A DNA stretch of 64,000 bases, from the NCBI RefSeq assembly GCF_014287875.1, contig NZ_JACOPN010000008.1:1-64000 (forward strand), read 5' to 3'. The position numbers and the translations under genes were made by a program. Source of the stretch: Flintibacter faecis (GTDB lineage: Bacteria; Bacillota; Clostridia; Oscillospirales; Oscillospiraceae). Each line of letters starts with the position of its first letter. The first letter of the stretch is position 1. This document shows, piece after piece, positions 18,105 through 27,548 of this stretch. Under the pieces are notes generated by a model. It was not told where the DNA came from, made no database searches, and saw only the letters and a list, made by a program, of their open reading frames with translations.

Positions 18105-20067
18105 AACTCTGCAAACCACACTCAAGCAGGACAAAGAACGGTTCAAGGTACCGAGATCCGTACAAGACATCATTCCCATCCGCCGCCTCTGGCCGGATGG
18201 GATCTTTCAATTTGGCAGCAAGTATTCCAAGACCATTCGCTTCAGTGACATCAACTACGCCATCGCCTCCAAGGAGGATAAGACGGCGATGTTTCTCAGC
18301 TACTCCGAGCTGCTGAACGCACTGGATACCGGATCCACCACCAAGATCACCATCAACAACAAGCGGATCAACCGCCACAATTTTGAGCAGGAGATCCTCA
18401 TCCCACCCCAGGGAGATTTTCTGGATGGCGGACGGGCAGAGTACAATGCCATGCTGCTGGACAAGGTGACCGACTCCTCCAACAGTGTCGTGCAGGAGAG
18501 GTACATCACGCTGTCCGCACACAAGAAGAACATCGAGGAAGCGCGCACCTTCTTCGACCGCACGATGGGCGACGCGGTCTCTCGCCTGAACCATATGGAC
18601 TCCCGCTGCGAGGAACTGGACGCTGTGGAGAGGCTCCGCATCCTCCACGACTTCTATCGGGTCGGCGAGGAAACGCAGTTCCGGTTGGATCTGGCGGACT
18701 GCATGAAGAATGGGCGTTTCTTCAAGGATGCCATCTGCCCGGACAGCATGGAATTCAAAAAGGATCACTTTGTCATGGGCAATAAGTATGGCCGGGTGCT
18801 GTTCCTGAAGGAGTACGCCAGCTACATCAAAGACTCCATGATCAACGAACTGACCAGCCTGAATCGCAGCCTCATGCTGTCCATCGACATCATCCCCGTT
18901 CCCACGGACGAGGCAGTGAGGGAGATGCAGAACCGTCTGCTGGGCGTGGAGACCAATGTGACCAACTGGCAGCGCCGGCAGAACAGCAACAACAATTTCT
19001 CTGCTGTGGTGCCTTATGATCTGGAGCAGCAGCGCAAGGAGACCCGTGAGATGCTGGACGATCTCACTTCCCGTGATCAGCGGATGATGTTTGCCGTAGT
19101 GACGCTGGTGCATCTGGCAGACAGCAAAGAGGAACTGGACAGTGACACGGAGCTGCTCCAGTCCACAGCGCGCAAGCACCTCTGTCAGCTCACGACCCTG
19201 AACTGGCAGCAGGCGGACGGCCTGGTGACGGCGCTGCCCCTCGGTCTGCGCCGCATCGATGCCCTCCGCACGCTCACCACCGAGGCGTTAGCTGTGCTGA
19301 TGCCATTCAAGGCGCAGGAGATCTGGGACCGGGGCGGCGTGTACTACGGACAGAACGCAATCAGTAAAAATCTCATCGTAGCAGACCGGAAACAGCTGCT
19401 CAATGGCAACGCCTTTATCTTGGGTGTTTCCGGCTCCGGCAAATCGTTCAGCGCCAAGAAGGAGATGGTGTCGCTGGCACTGTCTACCGATGACGATATC
19501 ATCATCATCGATCCGGAAGCCGAGTACCGTCCGCTGGTAGAAGGTCTTGGCGGGCAGGTCATCAACATTTCCGCCACCTCGCCCAACCACATCAACGCCA
19601 TGGATATGGAGCAGGGCTACGGTGATGGCGAGAATCCTGTGGTGCTGAAATCCGAGTTCCTGTTGTCTCTTTGTGAGCAGCTCATCGGCGCCGGGAAGCT
19701 GTCCGCCAAGGAAAAGTCTATCATTGACCGATGCACCGCCCAGGTCTATCGGGACTATATCCGCGGCGGGTATCAGGGGCAGGCTCCGACCCTGCAGGAC
19801 TTCCACGCGGAGCTGCTCCGCCAGCCGGAAAAGGAGGCCGCCGATGTGGCTCTGGCCATCGAGTTGTTTACCGAGGGCAGCTTGAACACCTTTGCAAAAC
19901 CCACCAACGTGGATACCAACGCCCGCATCCTCTGCTATGATATCCGGGATCTTGGCAAGCAGCTCCTGCCGGTAGGTATGCTGGTAGTGCTGGACAGTAT
20001 CTTCAACCGCATCATCCGCAACCGCGGGCTGAAGCGCAACACCTGGATCTATATCGACGAGATCTAC
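18097..20067 (+). pseudogene. virB4: VirB4-like conjugation ATPase, 5' exon (intron-interrupted)
   Basis: The first 657 codons of the VirB4/TrbE ATPase that energises the conjugation channel. The Walker A motif GVSGSGKSFSAKKE lies near residue 447 and the Walker B segment TWIYIDEIY at the very end. A group II intron follows the Tyr codon. Splicing it joins this exon to 22576-22938 and yields a 777-aa protein (DEIY then LLFQHEYSANF). Without splicing a short foreign tail (RPEAA) is added and translation stops at 20088. I mark it interrupted, but it may be functional through splicing. Confidence 0.9.
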
Positions 20068-20654
20068 GTGCGTCCGGAAGCCGCCTGAAGCAACGCAGGC
20101 AGCGCGGGACTATGCAAATTCCACCTTTGGCAAGTGGAAGGGAAAATGTGAAATCTGAAACCCTGTCATCATCCGGCTTACCCGCAAGAGAAATCCCAAG
20201 GGGAACACAGCACGCCGGAAAAGGCATAAGTCAGCCAGTCATCACGCTGCGACTGAGTGCCAAGATGAAAAGTTCTGCATGAGGATGAAAGCCAAACTGC
20301 CTGAACGATAGTCAGAGGAGCGTTATCGTCCGCCACGGCGAAAAGATGACTATATGCGCCGTGTGATATGGGCAAGTGGTGAAGGTAAATCGCCAAATGC
20401 GTACACATCCATATCAGCCGCCCGCAGTCAGCGGGAAATGACGGAAGTCGCATCCGACAGCAGAACAGGCCAATTTGCATAGTTCTAACCGGAGATGACC
20501 TAAACCGGAACGCTGGAAACAGCTATGGCCTGGGCCTGAATATCCGGCACGGTCACGGAGCCACCATAGTAGTCCGAGGGCGTTAATGGCGTCCACATGG
20601 CGAAGGGTGGCAGTTTATCCCCTGATACTGAAAAGGAAAGGTGCGTGAGGCACT

Positions 20655-22466
20655 ATGAGAAGTCCACAGACAGTATTGGAAACCCTACGAAAGCACGCGC
20701 AGAAAGCGCATTACCAGTATGAGCGTCTTTACCGCAACCTGTATAACCCTCAGCTCTACCTTCTGGCCTATCAGAACCTATATGCGAACAAGGGGAGTAC
20801 GACGGCTGGAGCAGATGGCGCTACCCTCAGCGGTATGAGCCTGAAGCGAATTGAGTCCCTGATTAAAAAACTGCGGGACCGCAGTTATCAACCCCACCCC
20901 GCCAGGAGGCAGTACATCCCCAAGAAAAGTGGAAACGGGCTGCGCCCGCTGGGTATCCCGGCGGCAGACGACAAACTGGTACAAGAAGCCGTTCGCATGA
21001 TTTTAGAAAGCATCTATGAACCGACCTTTCAAAGCACATCTCATGGTTTTCGGCCCGGAAAAAGCTGTCATACCGCCCTGTCGCAGATACAGAAAACCTT
21101 CACCGGCGTCAGCTGGTTTGTGGAGGGCGACATCAAAGGGTGTTTCGACAACATCGACCACCACATCCTGGTCAACATTCTGAAACGAAGGATAAAGGAC
21201 GAGGCTTTCATAGACCTGATTTGGAAGCTGCTCCGGGCCGGGTATCTGGAGGACTGGATGAAGCACCAGACCTACAGTGGCACGCCGCAGGGCTCCGGGG
21301 TAAGTCCACTCTTGGCGAATATCTATATGAACGAGCTGGACCTGTTCATGGAAAAGCTCCGGGCGCAATTCGGCAAGGGCGACAAGCGGCGGTTCAGCAA
21401 CGACTATGTCAATGCCAACCACCACTATGCGCGAACCAGAGAACGAAACGCCAAAAAATGGAACACCATGAGCGAAGAAGAACGGAAAGACGCCAAAGTC
21501 ATGCAGAAGAAATTACAGGCAATCCTGCTATCTACCCCCAGTCGGGAGCCAATGGACCCCAACTATCGCAGAGTTCTATATGTCCGTTACGCCGATGATT
21601 TTCTAATTGGCGTGATTGGAAATAAAGCGGACGCCGAACAAATCAAGACCGCCGTCAGTGAATTTCTGAAACAGGAATTGAACCTCACCATGTCGCCTGA
21701 GAAAACCCTGATTACCCACGGACATGACAAGGCAAGATTCCTGGGATACGACATCACCATCAGCAAGAATCAGGCGGTCAAAAAGACAAAGGGCGGCGTA
21801 AAGCGAGCCTATAATGGGCGCGTTGTCCTCCTGCTTCCAAAGGAAAAATGGATGGGTAAACTGCAAGAGTATAGGGCGCTTAATATACAAAAGGATGGCA
21901 CGGGGAAAGAAATTTGGATGCCTGTGGCAAGGAACGGCTTGCAAAACAAAGAACCTATTGAAATCCTCGCACAATTCAACGGAGAAATCCGGGGTATCTA
22001 CAACTATTATCGTCTGGCACGGAATGTATCTGTCCTGAACAAGTTTTGCTATGTCATGGAGTACAGCATGTATAAGACTATCGCAAGGAAAATGCGGTGC
22101 TCCGCAGCGAAAGTCAAGAAGAAATATACGAGAGACCGCATATTTGGCATAGAATACGAAACAAAACACGGGATAAAACGGGCCGAGTTCTACCATAACG
22201 GTTTCCGGAAAAGTGCGCCGTCTAAATTAGACATGGACACAACGCCGGACTATAGATACTCCATCCGACCCAAGGAAGTCATTGCCAGATTTATGACCGG
22301 ATACTGTGAGCTGTGCTGTAAAAATGAACTCCCGGTTATGATTTACCAGGTGAAGAACCTGAAAAGTCTTTCCGGCAACGAGCCCTGGGAACAATTTATG
22401 TTGAAAAAGCGCCGCAAGACGCTGATTGTGTGCGAGGACTGCTACAAAACAATCACAAATTCGTAG
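20655..22466 (+). CDS. ltrA: Group II intron reverse transcriptase/maturase
   Basis: A 603-aa intron-encoded protein. The RT domain (about 60-380) has RPLGIP, GFRPGKSCHTAL, the GTPQGSGVSPLLANIYMNELD block and the catalytic YADD motif (YVRYADDFLIG, near residue 305). The maturase domain X follows (ILAQFNGEIRGIYNYY). The C-terminus has HNH-type Cys pairs (CELC and CEDC), but the usual HH pair is replaced (MIYQVKNL) and the last His residues are missing (CEDCYKTITNS), so the endonuclease looks inactive. RT and splicing functions appear intact. Confidence 0.92.
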   Translation: MRSPQTVLETLRKHAQKAHYQYERLYRNLYNPQLYLLAYQNLYANKGSTTAGADGATLSGMSLKRIESLIKKLRDRSYQPHPARRQYIPKKSGNGLRPLGIPAADDKLVQEAVRMILESIYEPTFQSTSHGFRPGKSCHTALSQIQKTFTGVSWFVEGDIKGCFDNIDHHILVNILKRRIKDEAFIDLIWKLLRAGYLEDWMKHQTYSGTPQGSGVSPLLANIYMNELDLFMEKLRAQFGKGDKRRFSNDYVNANHHYARTRERNAKKWNTMSEEERKDAKVMQKKLQAILLSTPSREPMDPNYRRVLYVRYADDFLIGVIGNKADAEQIKTAVSEFLKQELNLTMSPEKTLITHGHDKARFLGYDITISKNQAVKKTKGGVKRAYNGRVVLLLPKEKWMGKLQEYRALNIQKDGTGKEIWMPVARNGLQNKEPIEILAQFNGEIRGIYNYYRLARNVSVLNKFCYVMEYSMYKTIARKMRCSAAKVKKKYTRDRIFGIEYETKHGIKRAEFYHNGFRKSAPSKLDMDTTPDYRYSIRPKEVIARFMTGYCELCCKNELPVMIYQVKNLKSLSGNEPWEQFMLKKRRKTLIVCEDCYKTITNS

Positions 22467-22480
22467 GGTGGATAAATAGA

Positions 22481-22514
22481 GAGCCGTATACATCGAGAGG
22501 TGTAAGTACGGTTC
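22481..22514 (+). ncRNA. Group II intron domain V
   Basis: A 34-nt hairpin starting GAGCCGTATACATCGAGAG and ending GTACGGTTC, the conserved catalytic domain V with its distal GAGA tetraloop. Domain VI and the 3' splice site follow within 61 nt. Confidence 0.9.
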
Positions 22515-22575
22515 GGGGGCGAGCTATGGAAAACCCGCCGCCGCGAGGCGGTAAGGCGTCTATAGTTTAGCCCAC

Positions 22576-22938
22576 CTGCTGTTCCAGCATGAGTACAGCG
22601 CCAATTTCCTGTTCACACTCTGGAAACGCATGAGAAAGTATCAGGCTTGCGGGACCGGGATCAGTCAGAATATTGAGGACCTGCTCCAGTCCCACACGGC
22701 AAGGACCATGCTGGCGAACTCTGAGTTCCTCGTCCTGTTAAATCAGGCGGCGACGGATCGGGAGGAACTGGCGCATCTGCTGAACATCTCGGACAACCAG
22801 CTCTCCTACATCACCAATGTAGACTCCGGCCGCGGCCTCATCAAGTGCGGCAGCGCCATCGTGCCTTTCGTGGATCATTTCCCCAAGAACAAACTGTACC
22901 AGATGATGACCACCAAACCCTCGGACCTGGCATCGTGA
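22576..22938 (+). pseudogene. virB4: VirB4-like conjugation ATPase, 3' exon
   Basis: The last 120 codons of virB4 after the intron, beginning LLFQHEYSANFLFTLW and containing the late conserved segment GTGISQNIEDLL. An ATG at 22630 is available but would only give a fragment of 102 residues. The next gene starts 7 bp downstream. Confidence 0.9.
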
Positions 22939-22944
22939 TCCAAT

Positions 22945-25008
22945 ATGGAGAAGATCAAGGAAAAACCGGCGCGATCCGAGCGCATCAAAGAAAAAGTAGT
23001 TTCCGCGCCAAAGGAATTGCTGCACAAGGGGCTGGATGACGGTGCTGAACGCCTGCGGACCCAGCTCCGGGATACAGCGCAGCAAGGACAACGGGATGAG
23101 TATGGCGGCGACGATATCGAGGATACCGCGGTCAGCGGCTCCAAGCGAGCCGCCGCGGAACTGTTGAAACAGCGCAAGCAGAAAGCCACAGAGCAGCCGA
23201 GCGATCCCGCCCGGAATAGCGCGTCAGCACCGGATGCACGCAGGAATGAAAGCCCTATCATCCGAACCAAAGATACAGAGTTTGTAGAGACCCAAACGCC
23301 TGCTGCAGCGCCCCAGGCACAAGCGCGTCGCGCTGCGATGCAGAAAGCGGCAGCCGTCAAGACGAAGGACACCTATATCGAAACACAGGCGAAAACCAGT
23401 GTCACAGCAGCACCGGAGCCGCAGCGGCAAGGACAGCGGGCATTCGTCCGAGAACAGGGGTGCAAGGCGATGCGGCAGACGAGGCTTCGGCAGACGGAGC
23501 AGAACAGACGGCTTCGGAATACATCACCAGGTCTCGGCACTTCGGAAACGATCAGTACAGCGCAAAATGCGGAGGATCTTTCACGCAAAAGTATTAAAGA
23601 GAGGACCAGTATTCCGTTTCCAAAAGCTTCTCAAAAAGCGCTTTTGAAGAAAGACGGGCAGGCTGAACATTCCGTGCAGAAGATCCGTGTGGCCAGCCGG
23701 GGCATCGGACGATTGGCCGATCAGACGACCCGGGCTGCCGCACAGTCCGCCGCAGCGCGAGGCGCAGTGCAGAGCGCCAAGGAAGCCGCCGCGCAGGCGG
23801 CACGATATCAGCAAACGGCAAAGGCGGCGCAAACCGCGGTGCAGAAGACCGCGCAGGCGGCAGGCAGGGCGCTTCGCGCGATCCTCGCCGCCGCCCGCAG
23901 TCTGCTTGCCGCCATGATGGCAGGCGGCAGTATGGTGGTGTCTATGGTGCTGGTGATCTGCCTCATAGGGCTTTTGATCGCATCACCCTTCGGCATTTTC
24001 TTCTCTGGTGAGGACAGCGGCACCGGCTATACCATGCCGGAAGCTGTCCGTACATTGAATGGAGAGTTTACTGACCGAATCGAGCAAATCAAAGCGGAGA
24101 ACCCATATGACGAACTGGATATGGACAACGCCGGCAGTGCGGCGATGATTGCTAACTGGCAGGATGTGCTGGCCATCTATGCTGTGCGGACGACTACGGA
24201 TGATACCTCGCCGGATGAGGTCGCCACGCTGACGGCAGAAAAACTGGACATCCTGCGTCAGATCTTCTGGGATATGAACGCCATCTCTTATTGGGTGGAA
24301 ACCATCTCGGGCGACGAGGATGAAAGCGATACCGTCATCCTGCACATCACTGTCACAGTCAAGGATCATCTGCAAATGGCGGACGAGTATCGGTTCAACA
24401 CCGAGCAGCGCAAGCTGTTGGAGGAACTGATGCAGCCGGAGTATCAGGAGCTGTTCATGGCGCTTACCGGCAGTTATCAGGATATCGACCTGTCTCCGGA
24501 GGAGATCCAGGAGATCATCAATAAGCTCCCCACCGATCTCAGCGAGGAGCGCAAGCAGGTGGTATTGACTGCGTATCAGCTCTTGGGAAAGGTCAATTAC
24601 TTCTGGGGTGGAAAGAGCCTTGTGCTTGGATGGGACTCTCGCTGGGGAACGCCTATGGAGGTGACAGCGGCAGGCAGCTCAAGCAGCGGGACCGTGCGCC
24701 CGTTCGGCTTAGATTGTTCGGGATTCGTCGATTGGGTATTCTACAACCAGTCTGGCGGCAGCTATATCATCGGCCATGGCGGCGGCGCCTCTGCCCAGCA
24801 CAGCTACTGCACACCCATCAGCTGGAGCGATGCCCAGCCGGGAGACCTTGTCTTTTATCCAGGTGACAGCCATGTCGGTATTGTCTGCGGCTTTGACAGC
24901 AGCGGTAATATCATGGTCATCCACTGTGCCAGCAGCGAGAATAATGTGGTGGTGACGGGGAAAAGCGGCTTCACCTCGATTGGCAGGCCCGAGTATTTTG
25001 CGGATTGA
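22945..25008 (+). CDS. NlpC/P60 cell-wall hydrolase of the conjugation apparatus
   Basis: A 687-aa protein. Residues 1-310 are a long low-complexity cytoplasmic region rich in Ala, Gln and Lys, with repeated RTKDTEFVETQ / KTKDTYIETQ units. One membrane segment follows (about 330-350, VVSMVLVICLIGLLIASPF). The extracellular part ends in an NlpC/P60 domain (about 540-687) with catalytic Cys in GLDCSGFVDW and His in GDSHVGIV. Such proteins open peptidoglycan for the transfer channel (Tn916 Orf14 / VirB1-like). It is the last gene of the conjugation operon. Confidence 0.88.
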   Translation: MEKIKEKPARSERIKEKVVSAPKELLHKGLDDGAERLRTQLRDTAQQGQRDEYGGDDIEDTAVSGSKRAAAELLKQRKQKATEQPSDPARNSASAPDARRNESPIIRTKDTEFVETQTPAAAPQAQARRAAMQKAAAVKTKDTYIETQAKTSVTAAPEPQRQGQRAFVREQGCKAMRQTRLRQTEQNRRLRNTSPGLGTSETISTAQNAEDLSRKSIKERTSIPFPKASQKALLKKDGQAEHSVQKIRVASRGIGRLADQTTRAAAQSAAARGAVQSAKEAAAQAARYQQTAKAAQTAVQKTAQAAGRALRAILAAARSLLAAMMAGGSMVVSMVLVICLIGLLIASPFGIFFSGEDSGTGYTMPEAVRTLNGEFTDRIEQIKAENPYDELDMDNAGSAAMIANWQDVLAIYAVRTTTDDTSPDEVATLTAEKLDILRQIFWDMNAISYWVETISGDEDESDTVILHITVTVKDHLQMADEYRFNTEQRKLLEELMQPEYQELFMALTGSYQDIDLSPEEIQEIINKLPTDLSEERKQVVLTAYQLLGKVNYFWGGKSLVLGWDSRWGTPMEVTAAGSSSSGTVRPFGLDCSGFVDWVFYNQSGGSYIIGHGGGASAQHSYCTPISWSDAQPGDLVFYPGDSHVGIVCGFDSSGNIMVIHCASSENNVVVTGKSGFTSIGRPEYFAD

Positions 25009-25072
25009 GAAATGTGCGCATGGAGATGTGTTCATAGTTGATTGCTATCATGCTCCATGATATACAGAGAAA

Positions 25073-25102
25073 GGCAGGGAGCCTCAATAGAGGCTCCCTG
25101 CC
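25073..25102. terminator. Strong hairpin at the end of the conjugation operon
   Basis: Perfect 13-bp arms (GGCAGGGAGCCTC and GAGGCTCCCTGCC) with a 4-nt AATA loop, lying between the convergent hydrolase gene and the SLH fragment. Confidence 0.75.
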
Positions 25103-25112
25103 GCTTGGGTTC

Positions 25113-25343
25113 TTACTTCCCCTGATAGGCTCTGTAAAGGAAAGTGACGATTTGTGCGCGGGTGCAGCTATTGTCCGGCCCGAACAGGCCATCACCAATG
25201 CCGTTGGTGATGCCGTTCTCCACGGCCCAGGCCACCGCGTTCGCATAATAGCTATCGGTGAGCACATCGCCGAACTCGGCCTTATCATCCCGTGTATACA
25301 CGGGATGAGGGGCGCGCCCCTCATCATAAGTTTTTCGCTTCAT
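25113..25343 (-). pseudogene. S-layer homology (SLH) domain fragment
   Basis: A 76-aa frame whose last 55 residues form a single SLH repeat (YYANAVAWAVENGITNGIGDGLFGPDNSCTRAQ in outline), a domain that anchors surface proteins to secondary wall polymers. Functional proteins usually carry three repeats and a signal peptide. Neither is present, and the first 20 residues come from a GC-rich inverted repeat. It looks like the 3' end of a lost surface-protein gene. Confidence 0.6.
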
Positions 25344-25426
25344 ACTAATTCATAATAATTATATTCGCATTTTTGCAAAATGTAAATCGTTCTAAAGCAT
25401 GAGGATGGATAAAATTTTTGAATATG

Positions 25427-25981
25427 CTACTCGCCTTCACGTTTTACAACATTCAGCCATTTCTTTTTCCATGTGTTAGAGTGGATCAGCAGGGTTGGCT
25501 TCCCCAACGCAAGAGCATAGGCCATAGCCTTATCCTCTGCGCTACCGCTGGCAAGTTCAGGGTCATATACGGCCACCAGCATATCAGACTGTTTGATAAT
25601 CCGCTGATAGGCCAAAAACTGCGCGTTGGGCTTCTCCTGATAATCAATACATGAAAGGTCGGTGCAGTCCGCCAGCATATCGAAATAGCGTTCCCGCAGC
25701 TGCGGCGTCCACTTGGTAGCTTGTTCCTCAAAAGGGGTTACGCAAACAAGGCGCATGGCCTCGTCATTCTGCTTCGTGATATTGACGATTTCCCCGGCGT
25801 ACAATCCCACGCCGGGGTCACAGGCAACTTGAAATTCTGTCACTCCACATTGACGCAGTTCCATAATACACTGAGCCAGTTCCAGTTTCATTCGGCGGCA
25901 TTGGGTGTCTTCCTCGTCAAACCCCCACGGAAATCGCATGGGATGCTGGCCTATGATCGCGCAACGGTACTCTTTTTCCAT
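25427..25981 (-). CDS. SLOG/DUF1273 (YpsA-like) family protein
   Basis: A 184-aa protein with the Rossmann-like SLOG fold signature: an early IIGQHP motif, CDPGVGLYAGEIV in the middle, and a late nucleotide-binding pattern (DMLVAVYDPELASGSAEDKAMAYA, quoted in part). SLOG proteins bind nucleotide-derived ligands; Bacillus YpsA affects cell division and stress. It is divergent from the XRE regulator gene and shares its intergenic region. The function in this ICE is unknown. Confidence 0.75.
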   Translation of the reverse strand: MEKEYRCAIIGQHPMRFPWGFDEEDTQCRRMKLELAQCIMELRQCGVTEFQVACDPGVGLYAGEIVNITKQNDEAMRLVCVTPFEEQATKWTPQLRERYFDMLADCTDLSCIDYQEKPNAQFLAYQRIIKQSDMLVAVYDPELASGSAEDKAMAYALALGKPTLLIHSNTWKKKWLNVVKREGE

Positions 25982-26063
25982 ATTCCCACCAGCTTTTATG
26001 TAGTCTATTGGCTTACAATTTGTATTCTAACAGCAGCTATTTTTCGCGTCAACAGGAATGTAA

Positions 26064-26094
26064 GCTATAAGCATACAAAATAAATACTTATAGC
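26064..26094. promoter_or_regulatory. Inverted repeat before the XRE regulator
   Basis: GCTATAAG (26064-26071) and CTTATAGC (26087-26094) form 8-bp arms around an AT-rich centre in the divergent SLOG/XRE intergenic region. This is a plausible operator for the XRE protein encoded 20 bp downstream. Confidence 0.5.
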
Positions 26095-26114
26095 GCACAA
26101 GTGGAGGCGAACAC

Positions 26115-26441
26115 ATGGATAAGAAGCTACTCGGAAAGCGAATCAATATCGCACGCAAGGAACGGGGCTGGACGAGTGAGCGTCTGTCAGAAGCCTGCAA
26201 CATTAATGCAACCTATCTCCGGCAAATCGAATCAGGGGCAAAAGTTCCAAGTCTACAAGTATTTGTTTTGCTGTGTGAAGCATTGAAAGTCTCGCCAACC
26301 TATTTGTTGGCAGAAGTTTTACCCAGCATGGAGCTTCAAAACATGGATGTGCTTTTAGAGTTGTGGCAGACTGCCACACCAAGGCAAATTACAATGATTA
26401 CTTCCATGATTCGGAGCGCGCTGGATGCGTCTAAAGATTAA
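26115..26441 (+). CDS. XRE-family transcriptional regulator
   Basis: A 108-aa protein with a helix-turn-helix domain at residues 5-62 (LLGKRINIARKERGW, CNINATYLRQIESGAK) and a short helical C-terminus. It follows a GTGGAGG site and an inverted repeat that may be its operator. Such regulators typically control the conjugation or excision genes of ICEs. No integrase gene for this ICE is visible in the window. Confidence 0.8.
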   Translation: MDKKLLGKRINIARKERGWTSERLSEACNINATYLRQIESGAKVPSLQVFVLLCEALKVSPTYLLAEVLPSMELQNMDVLLELWQTATPRQITMITSMIRSALDASKD

Positions 26442-26445
26442 AAGT

Positions 26446-26473
26446 GGGCGGGCAGCTGTATAGCTGCCCGCCC
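26446..26473 (+). terminator. Terminator after the XRE gene
   Basis: Perfect 12-bp arms GGGCGGGCAGCT and AGCTGCCCGCCC with a 4-nt loop, followed by GTTT. Confidence 0.75.
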
Positions 26474-26481
26474 GTTTAAGT

Positions 26482-26709
26482 CTACCGTGTTGCCCGGATC
26501 AATGATTGCGCTTTCAGTAAAAGTGCAGCCAGCGCACGGTGATCTTCCCGCTCCGTCCACCACTGAGGCTTCAGGAATTGAAGCACCTGCTCTGCCCGGA
26601 GCCGCAAAAAGCCTTTGGGATTTCTGCGCGAAAGTGTAAAAACGAAAATGAGAGGGTCCCCACTGAAATTCACTTGAATTTCAGTGGGGACCCTCTCATT
26701 TTGAGCCAT
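26482..26709 (-). CDS. Small ORF of uncertain reality
   Basis: A 75-aa frame (MAQNERVPTEIQ to LIRATR) whose first 20 codons lie wholly inside a 58-bp near-perfect palindrome. No ribosome binding site is evident and no family is recognised. The later part (FLRLRAEQVLQFLKPQWW) is protein-like but may be a remnant of a longer gene. The coding call is weak. Confidence 0.25.
   Translation of the reverse strand: MAQNERVPTEIQVNFSGDPLIFVFTLSRRNPKGFLRLRAEQVLQFLKPQWWTEREDHRALAALLLKAQSLIRATR
26645..26702. repeat. 58-bp near-perfect palindrome
   Basis: 28-bp arms (starting AAAATGAGAGGGTCCCCACT) are exact reverse complements around a 2-nt centre (26673-26674). The length and lack of a loop make it unlike an ordinary terminator. 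It lies where ICE-type genes end and the redox block begins. Confidence 0.75.
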
Positions 26710-26798
26710 TGCACATAAAAACCCTTCGCAAAGTGGGCAAACAGTATGAAAAATCGGGGCTACTTTTTATCTGTTATAGATGTACGCTGGATAAACTG

Positions 26799-27461
26799 TC
26801 ACACCTTCAAAATAAAATGGCTTTTGTGAAAGTCGAGCAGGCCCTCATCCCGCATTTTTCCAAGCTCCACGGACAGCCCGCTGCGCTCCACACCGAGGTA
26901 ATCCGCAAGCTGCTGCCTTGAAAACGGAATGTCGAACTCATAGACGCTGCGCCGCTGCGCCTCGGCGGAAAAATAGGACATCAGCTTTGCCCGCGTCGTG
27001 CGCTGGCCCATGTGGGTGAGCTTTTCGTTGAGCCGCAGGTTCTTCTCCGCTAACTCGCCCAGCAGGTTGCGAATGATCTGGCTATGGTGGGAGCAGGCGG
27101 AGGGGCACACATTCAAAACGCGTCTTATATGCAGAAACATCACCGTCACCGCGCTCTCTGCCTCCACGCTCACATTCAGTACCGACCCCGGCGCACAGGC
27201 GAACACCTCCGCGAAGGTCTGCCCCGGCCCGATTTTGGAGAGGATGCTGCGGTTTCCCCAGATATCCTCCTGCACGATGAGGGCGCTGCCCGCCAGCACA
27301 AGACCCACCTCCTCCACTGCCTCCCCGGCGCGGAGCAGGCGGGAGCCTTTGGGGAAGGTGTCGATCCTCGCCCCAAGGCAGGAGAGCATGGCGGCAAGCT
27401 CATCGTCGGAAATGCCGGAGAAAAGCGCCGCGGTGTGGAGCACCGGAAAAAATTCTTTCAT
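26799..27461 (-). CDS. Crp/Fnr-family regulator next to the hcp cluster
   Basis: A 220-aa protein with an N-terminal cyclic-nucleotide-type sensor domain (residues 5-125) and a C-terminal winged helix (about 150-215, FSRQQLADYLGVERSGLSVELGKM). It is divergently transcribed from ferredoxin-rubredoxin-hcp, the arrangement of HcpR-like regulators that control hcp in response to nitric oxide. The sensor domain has scattered Cys residues but no clear FeS motif. The HcpR role is inferred from position. Confidence 0.8.
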   Translation of the reverse strand: MKEFFPVLHTAALFSGISDDELAAMLSCLGARIDTFPKGSRLLRAGEAVEEVGLVLAGSALIVQEDIWGNRSILSKIGPGQTFAEVFACAPGSVLNVSVEAESAVTVMFLHIRRVLNVCPSACSHHSQIIRNLLGELAEKNLRLNEKLTHMGQRTTRAKLMSYFSAEAQRRSVYEFDIPFSRQQLADYLGVERSGLSVELGKMRDEGLLDFHKSHFILKV

Positions 27462-27476
27462 AAAAAGTCCTCTTTC

Positions 27477-27518
27477 GTTGAAAATTCAACCGACTTGTTG
27501 CTTTTAGTATAGTACAAT
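27477..27518. promoter_or_regulatory. Divergent promoter/operator region of the hcp cluster
   Basis: An inverted repeat GTTGAA-AA-TTCAAC (27477-27490) and a TACAAT -10-like element (27513-27518) lie between the Crp/Fnr gene and the ferredoxin gene. A wider pair, GTTGCTTTT and AAAAGCAAC, surrounds the -10. The first repeat is a reasonable operator for the adjacent Crp/Fnr protein. Confidence 0.45.
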
Positions 27519-27548
27519 GAACGCACAAAAGCAACAGGAGGACCGAAG

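Larger units (their letters stand above)
20068..22575 (+). mobile_element. Group II intron in virB4
   Basis: A 2508-nt intron on the same strand as virB4. It begins GTGCG, the group II 5' consensus, encodes a maturase/reverse transcriptase, contains a recognisable domain V, and ends CCCAC before the resumed reading frame. Both splice positions fall exactly at codon boundaries. Domains I-IV occupy the 590 nt before the maturase gene, which is otherwise noncoding. Confidence 0.92.

Noticed and set aside
18034..19179. 381-aa minus-strand open frame
   Set aside because: Antisense shadow of virB4; the translation has no recognisable domain or ribosome binding site.
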